Positions 36,404-46,089 of a stretch of 64,000 nt of DNA are shown here, in pieces. Origin of the DNA: Confluentibacter lentus. Lineage in GTDB: Bacteria > Bacteroidota > Bacteroidia > Flavobacteriales > Flavobacteriaceae. The stretch covers positions 372,001 to 436,000 of the forward strand of contig NZ_NIHE01000003.1 of the NCBI RefSeq assembly GCF_002806995.1. Reading direction: 5' to 3'. The position numbers and the translations under genes are program-made. Numbering within the stretch: the stretch's first letter is position 1; each line of letters opens with the position of its first letter. The notes under the pieces were generated by a model. It was not told the origin of the DNA. It made no database searches and saw only the letters and a program-made list of their open reading frames with translations.

Positions 36404-36443
36404 ACAAAAAAAATACAGCCAGATAAAATAAATCTGACTGTAT
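36404..36443 (-). terminator. Terminator of osmC
   Basis: Stem ATACAGCCAGAT (36413-36424) with ATCTGACTGTAT (36432-36443), one mismatch. On the minus strand the hairpin is followed by a T8 run (the A-tract before 36413). It lies just past the osmC stop. Confidence 0.8.
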
Positions 36444-36473
36444 TATGATTTTAAAAGAATATCTAGTAAACGA

Positions 36474-36893
36474 CTATTTTAAAGTCACATTCAATTCGAT
36501 TTCCGCTTTTAAAAGCTTTGAAATCGGACAAACTTCTTTTGCTTTTGTTGCAATTTCTTGAAATTGTGCGGCATCAATATTTGGGACATCACCTTCCAAA
36601 GTTAAAGCAACTTTAGTCACATTTCCGTCTTCAAAAGTCACCACAGCAGCTACATCTAATGTCGTTGCTGTAAATCCTGCTTCATTCAATAAAAAACTTA
36701 ATTGCATGGCAAAACATCCGGAGTGTGCTGCACCTATCAATTCTTCTGGATTTGTACCTTTTTCACCATCTTCAAAACGTGTGTGGAATGAATATGGCGT
36801 TTTGCTTAACACACCGCTAGCCGTGGTTAAATATCCTTTTCCATCTTTTCCTGCACCGTTCCATTGTGCATTGGCTTTTCTTGTAAATTTCAT
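36474..36893 (-). CDS. osmC: OsmC family peroxiredoxin
   Basis: 139 residues. OsmC/Ohr proteins reduce organic hydroperoxides. The two redox cysteines are present: Cys60 in AAHSGCFAMQ and Cys122 in KEVCPISKLLK. The N-terminal WNGAGKDGKGYLTTASG and GTNPEELIGAAH are family signatures. It has its own terminator, and the next minus-strand gene is an old yellow enzyme, also linked to electrophile stress. The cytoplasmic location is inferred from the lack of a signal. Confidence 0.92.
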   Translation of the reverse strand: MKFTRKANAQWNGAGKDGKGYLTTASGVLSKTPYSFHTRFEDGEKGTNPEELIGAAHSGCFAMQLSFLLNEAGFTATTLDVAAVVTFEDGNVTKVALTLEGDVPNIDAAQFQEIATKAKEVCPISKLLKAEIELNVTLK

Positions 36894-36999
36894 ATGTTAT
36901 TATTTAATTGTTTCTTAAAGGTCATATGCAATCGCTTATCTTAATTCGTATTTAGATACTAATTTTTATATAGCGATTTCATAATATTCAGTTTATTAG

Positions 37000-38109
37000 T
37001 TATACGAATTGTGTGTTTGTTACTTTTGAATAATCGGTATAGCCTTCTGTACCGGGTGTATAAAACGTATCTTGGTTCCAATCTGCCAAAGGCATGTTGT
37101 TTTCAAAACGTTCCACCAAATCGGGGTTAGAAATATATAACTTTCCAAAAGATACTAAATCAGCATTCCCAGCTTCAATCACGGCATTTCCTTTTTCCTG
37201 AGTGAACCCAGCATTAATCATTAAGGTGCCATGGTATAAAGGTCGGAAATGTTTCGCAATTTCTGTTACGGCATACGGAATATTTGAAACATCCGTAAAC
37301 GGCTCCGATAAATGCACATAGGCTAAATTGTAATCGTTCAATCTTTTAATGATGTATTCAAAAGTTGGGATGGTTTGCTCATCCATCGTCATACCAAACA
37401 CATTGTTCAACGAAGGATTAAACCTAGCTCCTATTTTTTCCTCTGGAATCACTTCTTTAACAGCATCTAGTACATCAAAGAAAAAACGTGCTTTGTTTTC
37501 TGTACTACCACCGTAATTATCGGTTCTTTTGTTGGTAGTTCCGCTAAAAAACTGATGGAATAAATACCCATTTGAAGAATGTATTTCAACACCATCAAAC
37601 CCAGCTTCTACGGCATTTTTTGCAGCATTTTTAAAGTCGTTTATGGTTTCATTAATCTCGGACAAGGTCATTTCCTTTGGCGTAGGTGTTTGTTTAAGAC
37701 CTTCACTGGTATATACTTCTTCATTTGGATTGATTGGTGATGGTGCCAAAGGCAATTCCCCATTATGAAAATCGGGATGTGACACACGACCCACATGCCA
37801 TAGCTGAATGAAAATTTTTCCACCTTTATCGTGGACACGTTTGGTAACTTTTTTCCAACCTTCTACTTGCGCTTTGGTGTGGATGCCAGGCGTATTAATA
37901 TAACCAACAGCCCTAGGAGATACCTGAGAACCTTCGGTAATGATTAAACCAGCCGAAGCCCGTTGTTCATAATACAAACCTTGTAGTTCGTCTGTTGGGA
38001 TATTACCTTCATTATTGGCTCTACTACGCGTCATAGGTGCCATCACTACCCTATTTTTAAGGTTTAAATTTTTACCGTTATAAGGATTTAATAATGTTTG
38101 TTTACTCAT
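37000..38109 (-). CDS. Old yellow enzyme family NADH:flavin oxidoreductase (NemA-like)
   Basis: 369 residues from the ATG at 38109; the in-frame TTG at 38142 lies in the operator region and is rejected. FMN-dependent reductase of activated alkenes. Seen: NRVVMAPMTRSRANNEG, QLWHVGRVSHP (active-site His-x-x-Gly-Arg), GFDGVEIHSSNGYLFHQFFS, and NAGFTQEKG. The length and order fit N-ethylmaleimide or enone reductase types. Its promoter region carries a perfect 19-bp inverted repeat (38135-38181), so expression is probably inducible by electrophiles through a regulator encoded elsewhere. Confidence 0.9.
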   Translation of the reverse strand: MSKQTLLNPYNGKNLNLKNRVVMAPMTRSRANNEGNIPTDELQGLYYEQRASAGLIITEGSQVSPRAVGYINTPGIHTKAQVEGWKKVTKRVHDKGGKIFIQLWHVGRVSHPDFHNGELPLAPSPINPNEEVYTSEGLKQTPTPKEMTLSEINETINDFKNAAKNAVEAGFDGVEIHSSNGYLFHQFFSGTTNKRTDNYGGSTENKARFFFDVLDAVKEVIPEEKIGARFNPSLNNVFGMTMDEQTIPTFEYIIKRLNDYNLAYVHLSEPFTDVSNIPYAVTEIAKHFRPLYHGTLMINAGFTQEKGNAVIEAGNADLVSFGKLYISNPDLVERFENNMPLADWNQDTFYTPGTEGYTDYSKVTNTQFV

Positions 38110-38134
38110 ATATGTATGCTTTGTTTTTGGATTA

Positions 38135-38181
38135 ATTAACAAGTTACAAAGTTATATAAGACAACTTTGTAACTTGTTAAT
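38135..38181 (-). promoter_or_regulatory. Perfect 19-bp palindromic operator over the old yellow enzyme promoter
   Basis: Arms at 38135-38153 (ATTAACAAGTTACAAAGTT) and 38163-38181 are exact inverted copies with a 9-bp spacer. On the minus strand a TAACTTTG -7 box (38147-38154) lies inside the proximal arm, about 38 bp before the start codon. The layout suggests a dimeric repressor or sensor site, perhaps of the HxlR or MarR type. Confidence 0.75.
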
Positions 38182-38264
38182 CTATATTATTAATGAAACT
38201 TTAATTTTTTTGACAATTTACGAATATGTTCAGGTAAATTAAAGGATGGAGTGATAAGGATTTG

Positions 38265-39314
38265 TTAAAAAATGAGGATATTACCAATAGCCCTAAACCA
38301 ATCATCTATAGATGTTTCATTGGTATTTAAAGCGATGCTGCCATTACCATAAGGCGCATACATTCTGGAACTTGTCACCGAAAAGAACCCAACTGTTGGC
38401 GTTAATGAAGCACTTGCCAAGTGCATCACCCCGTTATCGGCCGCTATAAATATGGCTGTATTTTTAATAATGGCCGCCATTTCACGAATATCCTTACTAT
38501 AAAAATGAGGTGCTTTAAAGTTGATTTTTGAGATGTTTTCAATTGGCAACATTTCTATAGTATTATAGTCTGGATATGTGCTTTGCAAACGTGTATAAAA
38601 AGCGAGCCACCAGTCTTCCGAGTAACATTTGTCGCCCGTAGCGTTGGTGTATAAACAGATGGTTTTTCTATTATTCTTTATGATACCATCTAAGATTTTT
38701 TTTCCATTAGCTATTTCGGAATCTTTTAATTTAATATCCAACAAAGGCATTGGCGCATTCGTTTCTGGCAATCCTAAGTTTTTTAGATAGCGTCTTAAAT
38801 TATAAACGGGATATTTTGAAATATGCTCGTAATCATCATATTTTGACGCGATATCTTCATAATTATTTCCAAAAATCTTAAATCTTGCTCTAGAGAGCTG
38901 GGTCAATAATCTTCCTGAAGATGAATTTTTATCACCATTGATGACCAAATCGTATGGGGTCTGTTTTATGGACAACCACCCTTTTGCGTATGTTATTAAA
39001 TTGCTAAAAGGTTTTTTGGGCAACTGAATGATGTTGTTGATTTGTGTATAATTTTCAAAAACAGGCATTGCTACGCCACCTTTAACGAATAAATCGATCT
39101 CACAGTTGGGAAATGTATTGATGACTTCTTGAACGATGGGTGTTAATAAAAGTTGATTGCCCAATCGGTGATTGGGTCTTATGATGAGTACTTTTTTAAT
39201 ATCAGCAATATTAAGGTCGCCTACTTTTGGTTCGGAATACCCTCTGCCAATATGTTTGGTTATGCTGTGCATAAACCATCTTCTTAGTTGATTGATTCGG
39301 GTTTTAAAAGTCAT
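38265..39314 (-). CDS. Glycosyltransferase family 9 (heptosyltransferase-like)
   Basis: 349 residues. GT9 features are seen: KVLIIRPNHRLGNQLLLTPIV at the N-terminal Rossmann fold, and IFIAADNGVMHLASASLTPTVGFF in the C-terminal nucleotide-sugar-binding region. Family members transfer heptose or related sugars to the LPS core. No other LPS gene is adjacent, so it may work on a surface glycan from outside a cluster. Confidence 0.85.
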   Translation of the reverse strand: MTFKTRINQLRRWFMHSITKHIGRGYSEPKVGDLNIADIKKVLIIRPNHRLGNQLLLTPIVQEVINTFPNCEIDLFVKGGVAMPVFENYTQINNIIQLPKKPFSNLITYAKGWLSIKQTPYDLVINGDKNSSSGRLLTQLSRARFKIFGNNYEDIASKYDDYEHISKYPVYNLRRYLKNLGLPETNAPMPLLDIKLKDSEIANGKKILDGIIKNNRKTICLYTNATGDKCYSEDWWLAFYTRLQSTYPDYNTIEMLPIENISKINFKAPHFYSKDIREMAAIIKNTAIFIAADNGVMHLASASLTPTVGFFSVTSSRMYAPYGNGSIALNTNETSIDDWFRAIGNILIF

Positions 39315-39369
39315 TTATCATTTATATTATTGGCGGACAAAAGTACAAAGACACAGCTTTCTGTACAAC

Positions 39370-40218
39370 TTAATCCAATCTATTTGCTTTGTACCTAAAG
39401 TTTAAAACAAGTCCTAAAATAATCATAAACATACCAACAATGCTCCATACGGTATAAATTTCATCAAATAAAAACACCCCTACCAATACCGTAAAAATTA
39501 CTTCTAAATAGTTTAAAGGAGCTACCTGGCTCGTTGATGCTACTTGAAATGCTTTTGTCATAAACACCTGCCCGAAATACCCAAAAAATCCTAGGCTACA
39601 CAATAGCAACCATTCCCACCAACCTTCCGGATTTGTCCAGTTAGCAATTGCCAGCACACCACCAACAATTGTGGAGATAAACATAAAAAAATGAACCACT
39701 ACCACGGGATGCTCGCTCTTACCAATTTTGCTAACCGTAATAAAGACCAACCCGCTAAAAACCGCTGAAGCAACTGATAGAAACAACCCGTAGTTATTGG
39801 TTTGCGTATCCAATCCTTTTAAAACCAAGACTCCTAAAAATGAAATCAAAAAGAAAAGCCATTGCCAGTGCTTGATTGTATCCTTCAATAAAAAAATAGA
39901 AAAAATAGCCGCAAATATAGGTGCCAAATATCTTAAAGAAACGGCAGTACCAATGGGAATATATTTAGTTGACATAAAAAACAGCGTCATGGAAATAAGA
40001 CCGACCAAACTTCGAAGTGTCAATAATTTTTTATTGTTACCAAAAGCTGGAATCTTTTTTTTGTACAAATACCCGAAGGTCAAGAATAACGTACCAATAG
40101 ACCTAAAAAAAACAATTTCAAAGGCATTCATGTCCACTAGGTATTTCACAGCACTGTTCATGCATGCAAATGCAAACGCACTTATAAACATAAATTGTAT
40201 GGCTTTTTTAACGTCCAA
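39370..40218 (-). CDS. EamA family (DMT) transporter
   Basis: 282 residues with about ten hydrophobic helices in two EamA repeats (about 5-135 and 145-278). Seen: FAFACMNSAVKYLVDMNAFE in the first helix pair and VAPLNYLEVIFTVLVGVFLF in the second repeat. DMT transporters export small metabolites such as amino acids. It overlaps the next EamA gene by 11 bases and is coupled to it. The substrate is unknown. Confidence 0.85.
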   Translation of the reverse strand: MDVKKAIQFMFISAFAFACMNSAVKYLVDMNAFEIVFFRSIGTLFLTFGYLYKKKIPAFGNNKKLLTLRSLVGLISMTLFFMSTKYIPIGTAVSLRYLAPIFAAIFSIFLLKDTIKHWQWLFFLISFLGVLVLKGLDTQTNNYGLFLSVASAVFSGLVFITVSKIGKSEHPVVVVHFFMFISTIVGGVLAIANWTNPEGWWEWLLLCSLGFFGYFGQVFMTKAFQVASTSQVAPLNYLEVIFTVLVGVFLFDEIYTVWSIVGMFMIILGLVLNFRYKANRLD

Positions 40219-41122
40219 ATGGTCTTATTTTAATTTTCCGCTTGGTTGTTATAAAATAGACGCCTGTTAAAAGAATACAGGCTGCAATAATGGTTTGCAG
40301 AGAGATGGCTTCATCAAGGATGTACCACCCCAAAATTATGGCTATCACCGGATTGACATATGCAGAAGTCGATACCTTTTCGGGAGACACCAATTTTAAT
40401 AAATAATTGAAAGACGTAAAAGCAACCACACTGCCAAAAACACTTAAAAGCAACATGGACCATTTTACGGAAACGCTCCATTCTAAAGGAGATATCCAAA
40501 TTTCACCATAAACCAAACTTGTAATGGCTAAAAGGATTCCGGCGCTTATCATTTGATACGCGGTACTCACAAAATAATTGGCTGGTAAATCTGCTTTTGA
40601 AACAAAAACACTTCCATAGCTCCAGCTCAACACACACGTTAAAATCATGAACATACCCAAAAGCGAGCCTTCTTCAGTAACCAATTCCTTTTGGCTTACC
40701 AAAATATACATGCCAATAATCCCCAAGCAAATACCTATCAAGGCACTTGGTTTCATCTTTTTATTGTCAATAAGGCGCATTAGCAATAATACAAATAATG
40801 GCTGTGTTGATGCTTCTAAAGCTGCAAAGCCACTATCCACATATTTTAAGGCCCAAACAAATATGCCATTTCCATACACAAGGAACAAAAAACCAGAAAA
40901 CACACAATTTATGAGTTGTTTTCGAGTGATTGACAACCTAAGTTTCATGGATTTGGCAATTACGAAAATAATGATGCCTGCCGTTATAAATCGGAATGAG
41001 GCCAAAAAAAATGGTGGAAGTTCAGCAACGGCAATTTTATTAAGTAGGTATGTGGAACCCCAAATCACATAAATAGCAAAAAAAGCTAAAACAATGAGAA
41101 TGGTTTTGCGTGGAATGGCCAT
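40208..41122 (-). CDS. EamA family (DMT) transporter, YedA-like
   Basis: 304 residues with about ten hydrophobic helices. Seen: FFAIYVIWGSTYLLNKIAVAELPPFF at the start (typical of YedA/RhtA-type EamA proteins), SFRFITAGIIIF, and the C-terminal VSTSAYVNPVIAIILGWYIL motif. It is translationally coupled to the downstream EamA gene. Tandem EamA pairs may form heteromeric exporters or duplicate activities. Confidence 0.87.
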   Translation of the reverse strand: MAIPRKTILIVLAFFAIYVIWGSTYLLNKIAVAELPPFFLASFRFITAGIIIFVIAKSMKLRLSITRKQLINCVFSGFLFLVYGNGIFVWALKYVDSGFAALEASTQPLFVLLLMRLIDNKKMKPSALIGICLGIIGMYILVSQKELVTEEGSLLGMFMILTCVLSWSYGSVFVSKADLPANYFVSTAYQMISAGILLAITSLVYGEIWISPLEWSVSVKWSMLLLSVFGSVVAFTSFNYLLKLVSPEKVSTSAYVNPVIAIILGWYILDEAISLQTIIAACILLTGVYFITTKRKIKIRPFGR

Positions 41123-41148
41123 AATGCTTTAAAGATAGAATGCTTAAA

Positions 41149-41919
41149 CTATTTATTTATACATTCATTTAAACTAATTAAATCGAAAACTTCTGTTACT
41201 ATTGATTTATCAAGTGATAAACGCTCATTGGTATCTCCTTTTTTATCGTATTCAAACCTATTAACCACGTAGCGAATCACTTCTTTTCTAGCAACATCAC
41301 GCTCATTTCCTTTAATGACAACCCAAGGCGATTGTGGCGTACCCGTTTTTCTAAACATGGCTTCCTTATATTTTGTAAAATCTTTCCACTTGGATTGGGC
41401 TTGTACATCTACACTGCTTAATTTCCATTGCTTTAAGGGGTTGTGAACTCGATCTTCCAAACGTCTTTTTTGTTCTTCGGCATCAATGGAGAACCAAAAT
41501 TTAAAAAGGTGTATGCCATCCTCAATCAGCATTTTTTCCAACTGAACCACTTGTTTGTTAAACAAACTATATTGCTTTTTGGTACAAAACCCCATGACAG
41601 GTTCTACAACAGCCCTGTTATACCAACTGCGGTCAAAAAGCACCATTTCCCCGGGACCCGGCAAATGTTCGATATACCGTTGGAAATACCACTGCCCAGC
41701 TTCACGTTCTGTCGGTTTGGAAAGCGCTACAACTCTAAATAATCTCGGATTTAAAAAACGTATAAACCGCATAATGGCACCTCCTTTTCCAGCGGTATCA
41801 CGGCCCTCAAATAAAATAACTACGCGTTTATTGGTTTCTTTAATATATTGCTGTAATCTAACTAGTTCAGTTTGTAGATTAATGTATTCCTGATCTTCTT
41901 CTAGGGCATGCAAACTCAT
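41149..41919 (-). CDS. ppk2: Polyphosphate kinase 2
   Basis: 256 residues. PPK2 transfers phosphate between polyphosphate and nucleotides. Seen: Walker A FEGRDTAGKGGAIMRF (about 37-52), the KPTEREAGQWYFQRYIEHLP segment, and Walker B VLFDRSWYNRAVVEPVMGF with Asp96. The lid-region DRVHNPLKQWKLSSVD is present. The length and motifs fit the single-domain PPK2 class. Whether it favours GDP, ADP or AMP cannot be told. Confidence 0.93.
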   Translation of the reverse strand: MSLHALEEDQEYINLQTELVRLQQYIKETNKRVVILFEGRDTAGKGGAIMRFIRFLNPRLFRVVALSKPTEREAGQWYFQRYIEHLPGPGEMVLFDRSWYNRAVVEPVMGFCTKKQYSLFNKQVVQLEKMLIEDGIHLFKFWFSIDAEEQKRRLEDRVHNPLKQWKLSSVDVQAQSKWKDFTKYKEAMFRKTGTPQSPWVVIKGNERDVARKEVIRYVVNRFEYDKKGDTNERLSLDKSIVTEVFDLISLNECINK

Positions 41920-41981
41920 AAGGCACTATGATTTCTCAAATGAATTAAAACTTGGGAAAGTTAACTTGGTTGATTAAAAAA

Positions 41982-42431
41982 TCAAATCTTTTTAACCCGA
42001 ACAGCGTTCATTCCTTTTTGTCCTCGTTCCAATTCATACGTTACTTTATCATTTTCTGCTATGGGCTGAAGTAAGCCACTAACATGGACAAAATATTTTT
42101 CTTGATTGATACTATCTATAATAAATCCAAACCCTTTTGAAGTATCAAAAAAAGATACTTTGCCTTCTTTTGCAGCAGGTTCTTCATCACTTATTTCTTT
42201 TTTGGGAATACCAATCTCTATACTTTCTGCCTCAACCTTTATTCTCATGGAAGGATCTGGTGGTGTGTCCGTTAAATTACCATTGTAATCTACATAAGCA
42301 AATTGAATGCCTTGTGGGTTTTCTTTGGCCTCCGCTTTTCTAGCGTCTTTCTTTTTTTGCTTGTCTTCTCGTTTTTTTAAGCGTTTTTTTTCTTTTTCAA
42401 TCTTGTTAAAAGTTACTTGTGATTTTGCCAT
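41982..42431 (-). CDS. Cold-shock domain protein with basic N-terminal extension
   Basis: 149 residues. The C-terminal cold-shock domain (about 88-149) has KGFGFI and YFVHVSGL, the RNP1/RNP2-like nucleic-acid-binding motifs. The first 35 residues are a Lys/Arg/Glu-rich helix (EKEKKRLKKREDKQKKKDA), followed by an acidic linker. This extended type is common in Flavobacteria, and binding of RNA or DNA is expected. Confidence 0.88.
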   Translation of the reverse strand: MAKSQVTFNKIEKEKKRLKKREDKQKKKDARKAEAKENPQGIQFAYVDYNGNLTDTPPDPSMRIKVEAESIEIGIPKKEISDEEPAAKEGKVSFFDTSKGFGFIIDSINQEKYFVHVSGLLQPIAENDKVTYELERGQKGMNAVRVKKI

Positions 42432-42608
42432 AGTTTACGGTAAGGGTTTTTAATTATTAAAAATTTACTACATTGCAATTAATTTTGTATAAAATCTTAT
42501 CAACGAGAAACTGTTTATCAAAAAATTATAGAAAATGCTTGAACATGCATATATGTCACAAATATACGCTTATTTTGGGCAATATTATAAAAAAAACTGC
42601 TTAGAGGT

Positions 42609-44162
42609 TTAGTCTTCTGGGGGATATCCGTGGATAGATTCAAAAACGTCATCGAAATTAGACCTTAAATAGGCATTCAATTTCTTTCTGTATTCACCTT
42701 TTAGCCATTCCACAAAATTGAAGGTGCTCTTGCTAATGCACTTGGTATACCTATTAATCCTGAAATCTATATCATCTCCTAACAGCTTTGCCAATGCCAA
42801 TGCATCATAAACATCGTCACTGTTTTCCACACAGATTCTAGCATGTTGTTCTATGGAACGCTCTAAAACGACTTTTGAAGACTCCCCGTTTCTTATGGAT
42901 TCTACATAGGTTTTTTGAACATCGAAATGAACATTTTGCGATTTCGCAAACTCTGCCCGCAATTCATCAGGCATTTCATATCGAAAATTACTTTCTAATT
43001 CCTCATCACTCAATAGCGAATCCAAATAATAGTTTGGTGATCTAAATATGCGTTGCCAATCCAAATCATCGCCCCAAGGGCCAAATCGGTGAAAATTATT
43101 TCCTAGATCAATAACATCAAAGGTCTTTTTATTTTTCAACACACGAGAGCCTCTACCAATCATTTGATAATAAAGTGTTAACGATTTTGTTGCTCTGTTT
43201 AAAATGATACTTTCAACCGTCGGTTCATCAAAACCTGTGGTTAAAATACTTACGGAAGTTAAAATAGCATCCGGTGTTTTTTTGAACCATTTTAAAATTT
43301 GGGATCTTTCCTTTTTGGTATTTGTATTATCTAAATGCGCAATGGGATAACCAGCTTTTCTGAACGTATCGTACACATGCAAAGACGTGTTGATACCATT
43401 ATTGAAAATCAATGTTTTTTTGCCTTTAGAACGTTCTTCGTATGCCTGTATTAACTTGGTTAACATATCATTAGCTGTATACAGGTCTTCCGATGATTTA
43501 ACTGTGTAATCACCATTGGCACCAACGACCAATGAAGTCAATCCAACATTATAGGAGAACATTTCGGCGCGAGCCAAAAAGCCATTTTGTATCAAAGATT
43601 CGATGCTTTCGCCAACAATTAATTCATCATAATTGTCGGTCATAGGTAATTCTATACTAGAGCTTAAAGGTGTTGCGGTAACTCCTAGAATAAAACATTG
43701 ACTAAAAAATTTGAAGAGCTTAGTGAAGGAATTGTAATGTGCCTCATCAATAATAACCAAACCAATGTCAGAAATATCCAATTTATCATCGTTAAGCCTA
43801 TTATTTAAGGTTTCAACCATGGCTACAAAACAACTGTACTCCCCTTGATCGCTTAAATCCGCTTTACTATCAATCACTTTATTAACAACCTCAAACTCAG
43901 TAAGCATGTTAGATGTTTGTTTGCAAAGCTCGATGCGGTGGGTCATCACCAGCACCTTTTTTTTATGATGCTTTAGATATTGCCTAACAATTTCAGAAAA
44001 AATAACGGTTTTACCTCCGCCCGTTGGTAATTGATACAGCAAATGGTAATCGTCTGGAGATTCTTCAAAAGCCTTGAAAATCTTATCAATAGCCCCTTTT
44101 TGGTAACTATATAAATCTTTGCCAGCTTTCCTTTCCTCTAATTCTGTTTGTGATATGGACAT
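42609..44162 (-). CDS. DEAD/DEAH-box superfamily 2 helicase (RadD/SSL2-like)
   Basis: 517 residues. Motif I LPTGGGKTVIFSE (about 46-58), Ia MTHRIELCKQ, II IIDEAHYNSFT, III VTATPLS, V TGFDEP and VI QMIGRGSRVL show an intact SF2 helicase core of about 380 residues. The C-terminal region has no recognised domain. It resembles E. coli RadD (YejH) and restriction-type SF2 enzymes; a DNA-repair role is likely. No methylase or nuclease partner is nearby. Confidence 0.82.
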   Translation of the reverse strand: MSISQTELEERKAGKDLYSYQKGAIDKIFKAFEESPDDYHLLYQLPTGGGKTVIFSEIVRQYLKHHKKKVLVMTHRIELCKQTSNMLTEFEVVNKVIDSKADLSDQGEYSCFVAMVETLNNRLNDDKLDISDIGLVIIDEAHYNSFTKLFKFFSQCFILGVTATPLSSSIELPMTDNYDELIVGESIESLIQNGFLARAEMFSYNVGLTSLVVGANGDYTVKSSEDLYTANDMLTKLIQAYEERSKGKKTLIFNNGINTSLHVYDTFRKAGYPIAHLDNTNTKKERSQILKWFKKTPDAILTSVSILTTGFDEPTVESIILNRATKSLTLYYQMIGRGSRVLKNKKTFDVIDLGNNFHRFGPWGDDLDWQRIFRSPNYYLDSLLSDEELESNFRYEMPDELRAEFAKSQNVHFDVQKTYVESIRNGESSKVVLERSIEQHARICVENSDDVYDALALAKLLGDDIDFRINRYTKCISKSTFNFVEWLKGEYRKKLNAYLRSNFDDVFESIHGYPPED

Positions 44163-44182
44163 ACATATAAATTGGTAGCGTG

Positions 44183-44190
44183 CAAAAATA
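44183..44190 (-). promoter_or_regulatory. Candidate -7 box of the helicase gene
   Basis: On the minus strand TATTTTTG matches TAnnTTTG and lies 20 bp before the start codon. No good -33 element was found at the usual spacing, so the call is tentative. Confidence 0.35.
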
Positions 44191-44330
44191 ACACCTTTAA
44201 AGGGTTTATGACGAATGATTCTTGCTAAAATTTAAATTAAAATGTAAAGAATTACAATAGTTTTTTATGGTTGATACGTTTTGAATTAATAAATTTATAC
44301 TTTTATGTCTCATTGTCATTAAAATTAATC

Positions 44331-45344
44331 ATGCAAATAAACGACAAATCCGAAGTAAAAGAATACGCTCCAAATCCTCAACGATACGATGACATGGTCT
44401 ATAAAAGAACAGGTAAAAGCGGAATTTTTTTACCAGCTATTTCTTTGGGTTTATGGCACAACTTTGGATTTGTTGATAACATTCAAAATGCTAGAGAAGT
44501 ATTGAGATGCGCTTTTGATCTGGGTATCACACATTTCGATTTAGCCAATAATTACGGCCCTCCGTACGGTTCTGCAGAAGAAAATTTCGGAACGATTTAT
44601 AGAAAGGATTTTAAGAATTACAGAGATGAATTGTTTATTGCCAGTAAAGCAGGATATGATATGTGGCCAGGACCTTATGGCAATTTTGGTTCTAGAAAAT
44701 ATTTAATTGCTAGCATTGACCAAAGTTTAAAACGCATGGGATTGGATTATGTTGATATTTTTTATCATCACAGGCCAGACCCTGATACGCCTTTGGAAGA
44801 AACCATGGGTGCTTTGGCAGATATAGTTCGCCAAGGAAAAGCCTTGTATGTGGGCATCTCCAATTATCAACCAGAAGAGACTCAAAAAGCAGCCATGATT
44901 CTTAAACAACTGAATGTTCCTTTTATATTGCATCAGGCACGTTACTCCATGTTCGATCGTTGGGTTGAAGATGGTCTTTTAAAAACATTAGAATCAAACG
45001 GTGTGGGCTGTATTGCTTTTTCTCCATTGGCACAAGGCGTACTGACTGATAAATATATACATGGAATTCCCGAAGATTCCAGAGCCAATAAAGCATTTTC
45101 CTTTTTAAATACAGATACCGTTAAAAATAACATTGAAAAAGTGAAGGCTTTGAATGCATTAGCGATACATCGCAATCAAAAATTATCACAAATGGCTATT
45201 GCATGGATTTTAAGACAACCGCAAGTAAGCTCAGTGCTTGTTGGCGCCAGTAGTGCCAATCAATTAAAGGAAAATGTAAAAGCTTTGGATAATTTAGGGT
45301 TTACGGAAGAAGAATTAAAACTTATAGAGGGCATTATTAGTTAG
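44331..45344 (+). CDS. Aldo/keto reductase, YghZ-like
   Basis: 337 residues from the ATG at 44331. The upstream extension from 44271 is hydrophobic and AT-rich, and is not family-like. It is a TIM-barrel NADPH-dependent reductase. Seen: GKSGIFLPAISLGLWHNFG, HFDLANNYGPPYGSAEENFG (catalytic Asp and Tyr region), YVDIFYHHRPDPDTPLEE (active-site His), and AFSPLAQGVLTDKYI. The YghZ group reduces L-glyceraldehyde 3-phosphate and methylglyoxal. Convergent with the next gene. Confidence 0.9.
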   Translation: MQINDKSEVKEYAPNPQRYDDMVYKRTGKSGIFLPAISLGLWHNFGFVDNIQNAREVLRCAFDLGITHFDLANNYGPPYGSAEENFGTIYRKDFKNYRDELFIASKAGYDMWPGPYGNFGSRKYLIASIDQSLKRMGLDYVDIFYHHRPDPDTPLEETMGALADIVRQGKALYVGISNYQPEETQKAAMILKQLNVPFILHQARYSMFDRWVEDGLLKTLESNGVGCIAFSPLAQGVLTDKYIHGIPEDSRANKAFSFLNTDTVKNNIEKVKALNALAIHRNQKLSQMAIAWILRQPQVSSVLVGASSANQLKENVKALDNLGFTEEELKLIEGIIS

Positions 45345-45346
45345 AA

Positions 45347-46030
45347 TTATTCCTTAACAACAATAATTGTCGCTTTAACACCTGTTGCTAAGTTCCATTG
45401 ATTTGAAGATACTACATTGCCAGCGTCATCAATTACAATGAATTCCGCCGTGTTAGGCCCAGATTCCCCTTGATTAAGAGCCACAAAATCTATTTTATTG
45501 ATGCCCGGTTTTAAATCGAGTTTTAGACCAGAAAAATTGTTCGTTAAAAACACACGAGCCTGAACAACATCATCATTGACCCTAACCTGAATCAAATCCC
45601 CGTCTACAGCACCATGATCGCGATAGGCTATATTTACAAACTTGGACTTGCTTTTGAAATCCCCAAAAAACTGATCGGTTCTACTACCATTTCGTTGCTC
45701 AACTTCTTCAGGAGTTAACAATCTGGTACTTTGTAAGTGCTTATCCAATTGTTTTGTATAAAGTTCCCCTGGGTTTCCAAATACCTCACCACCCGTCATA
45801 GAGAATTCTTTTTTAGGGAAATTAAATTGAGTGTTTGTTTTTGGTGTCGATAAGCCTTTATTGGTATTTTGAGCTTCAATGGGTTTTGATGGTAATAAGC
45901 TTTTTGAGTCTGAAGAATCCTTCGGACTTTCTATGGCAGGGATTGAAATCGAATTATTCCTACTATCAATTTGAGCATCCATAGATGCTACAAAAAACAG
46001 AAATACAAAAAATGAAAAATAAAGTTTCAC
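45347..46030 (-). CDS. Secreted hypothetical protein, flavobacterial
   Basis: 227 residues with a signal peptide (residues 1-19, ending MDAQ). A Pro/Ser/Asn-rich linker (about 30-80) leads to a C-terminal beta-rich domain (about 125-227) with VRVNDDVVQARVFLTNNFSG and TAEFIVIDDAGNVVSSNQW. The KSKFVNIAYRDHGAVDGD segment is a likely conserved core. No known family name. A TATCTTTG promoter box lies upstream on the minus strand. Confidence 0.65.
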   Translation of the reverse strand: MKLYFSFFVFLFFVASMDAQIDSRNNSISIPAIESPKDSSDSKSLLPSKPIEAQNTNKGLSTPKTNTQFNFPKKEFSMTGGEVFGNPGELYTKQLDKHLQSTRLLTPEEVEQRNGSRTDQFFGDFKSKSKFVNIAYRDHGAVDGDLIQVRVNDDVVQARVFLTNNFSGLKLDLKPGINKIDFVALNQGESGPNTAEFIVIDDAGNVVSSNQWNLATGVKATIIVVKE

Positions 46031-46089
46031 AGTTTTATTATATTATAAATGAATTGGGTTTATTTATAATCCATAAACTTAATTGTTAC

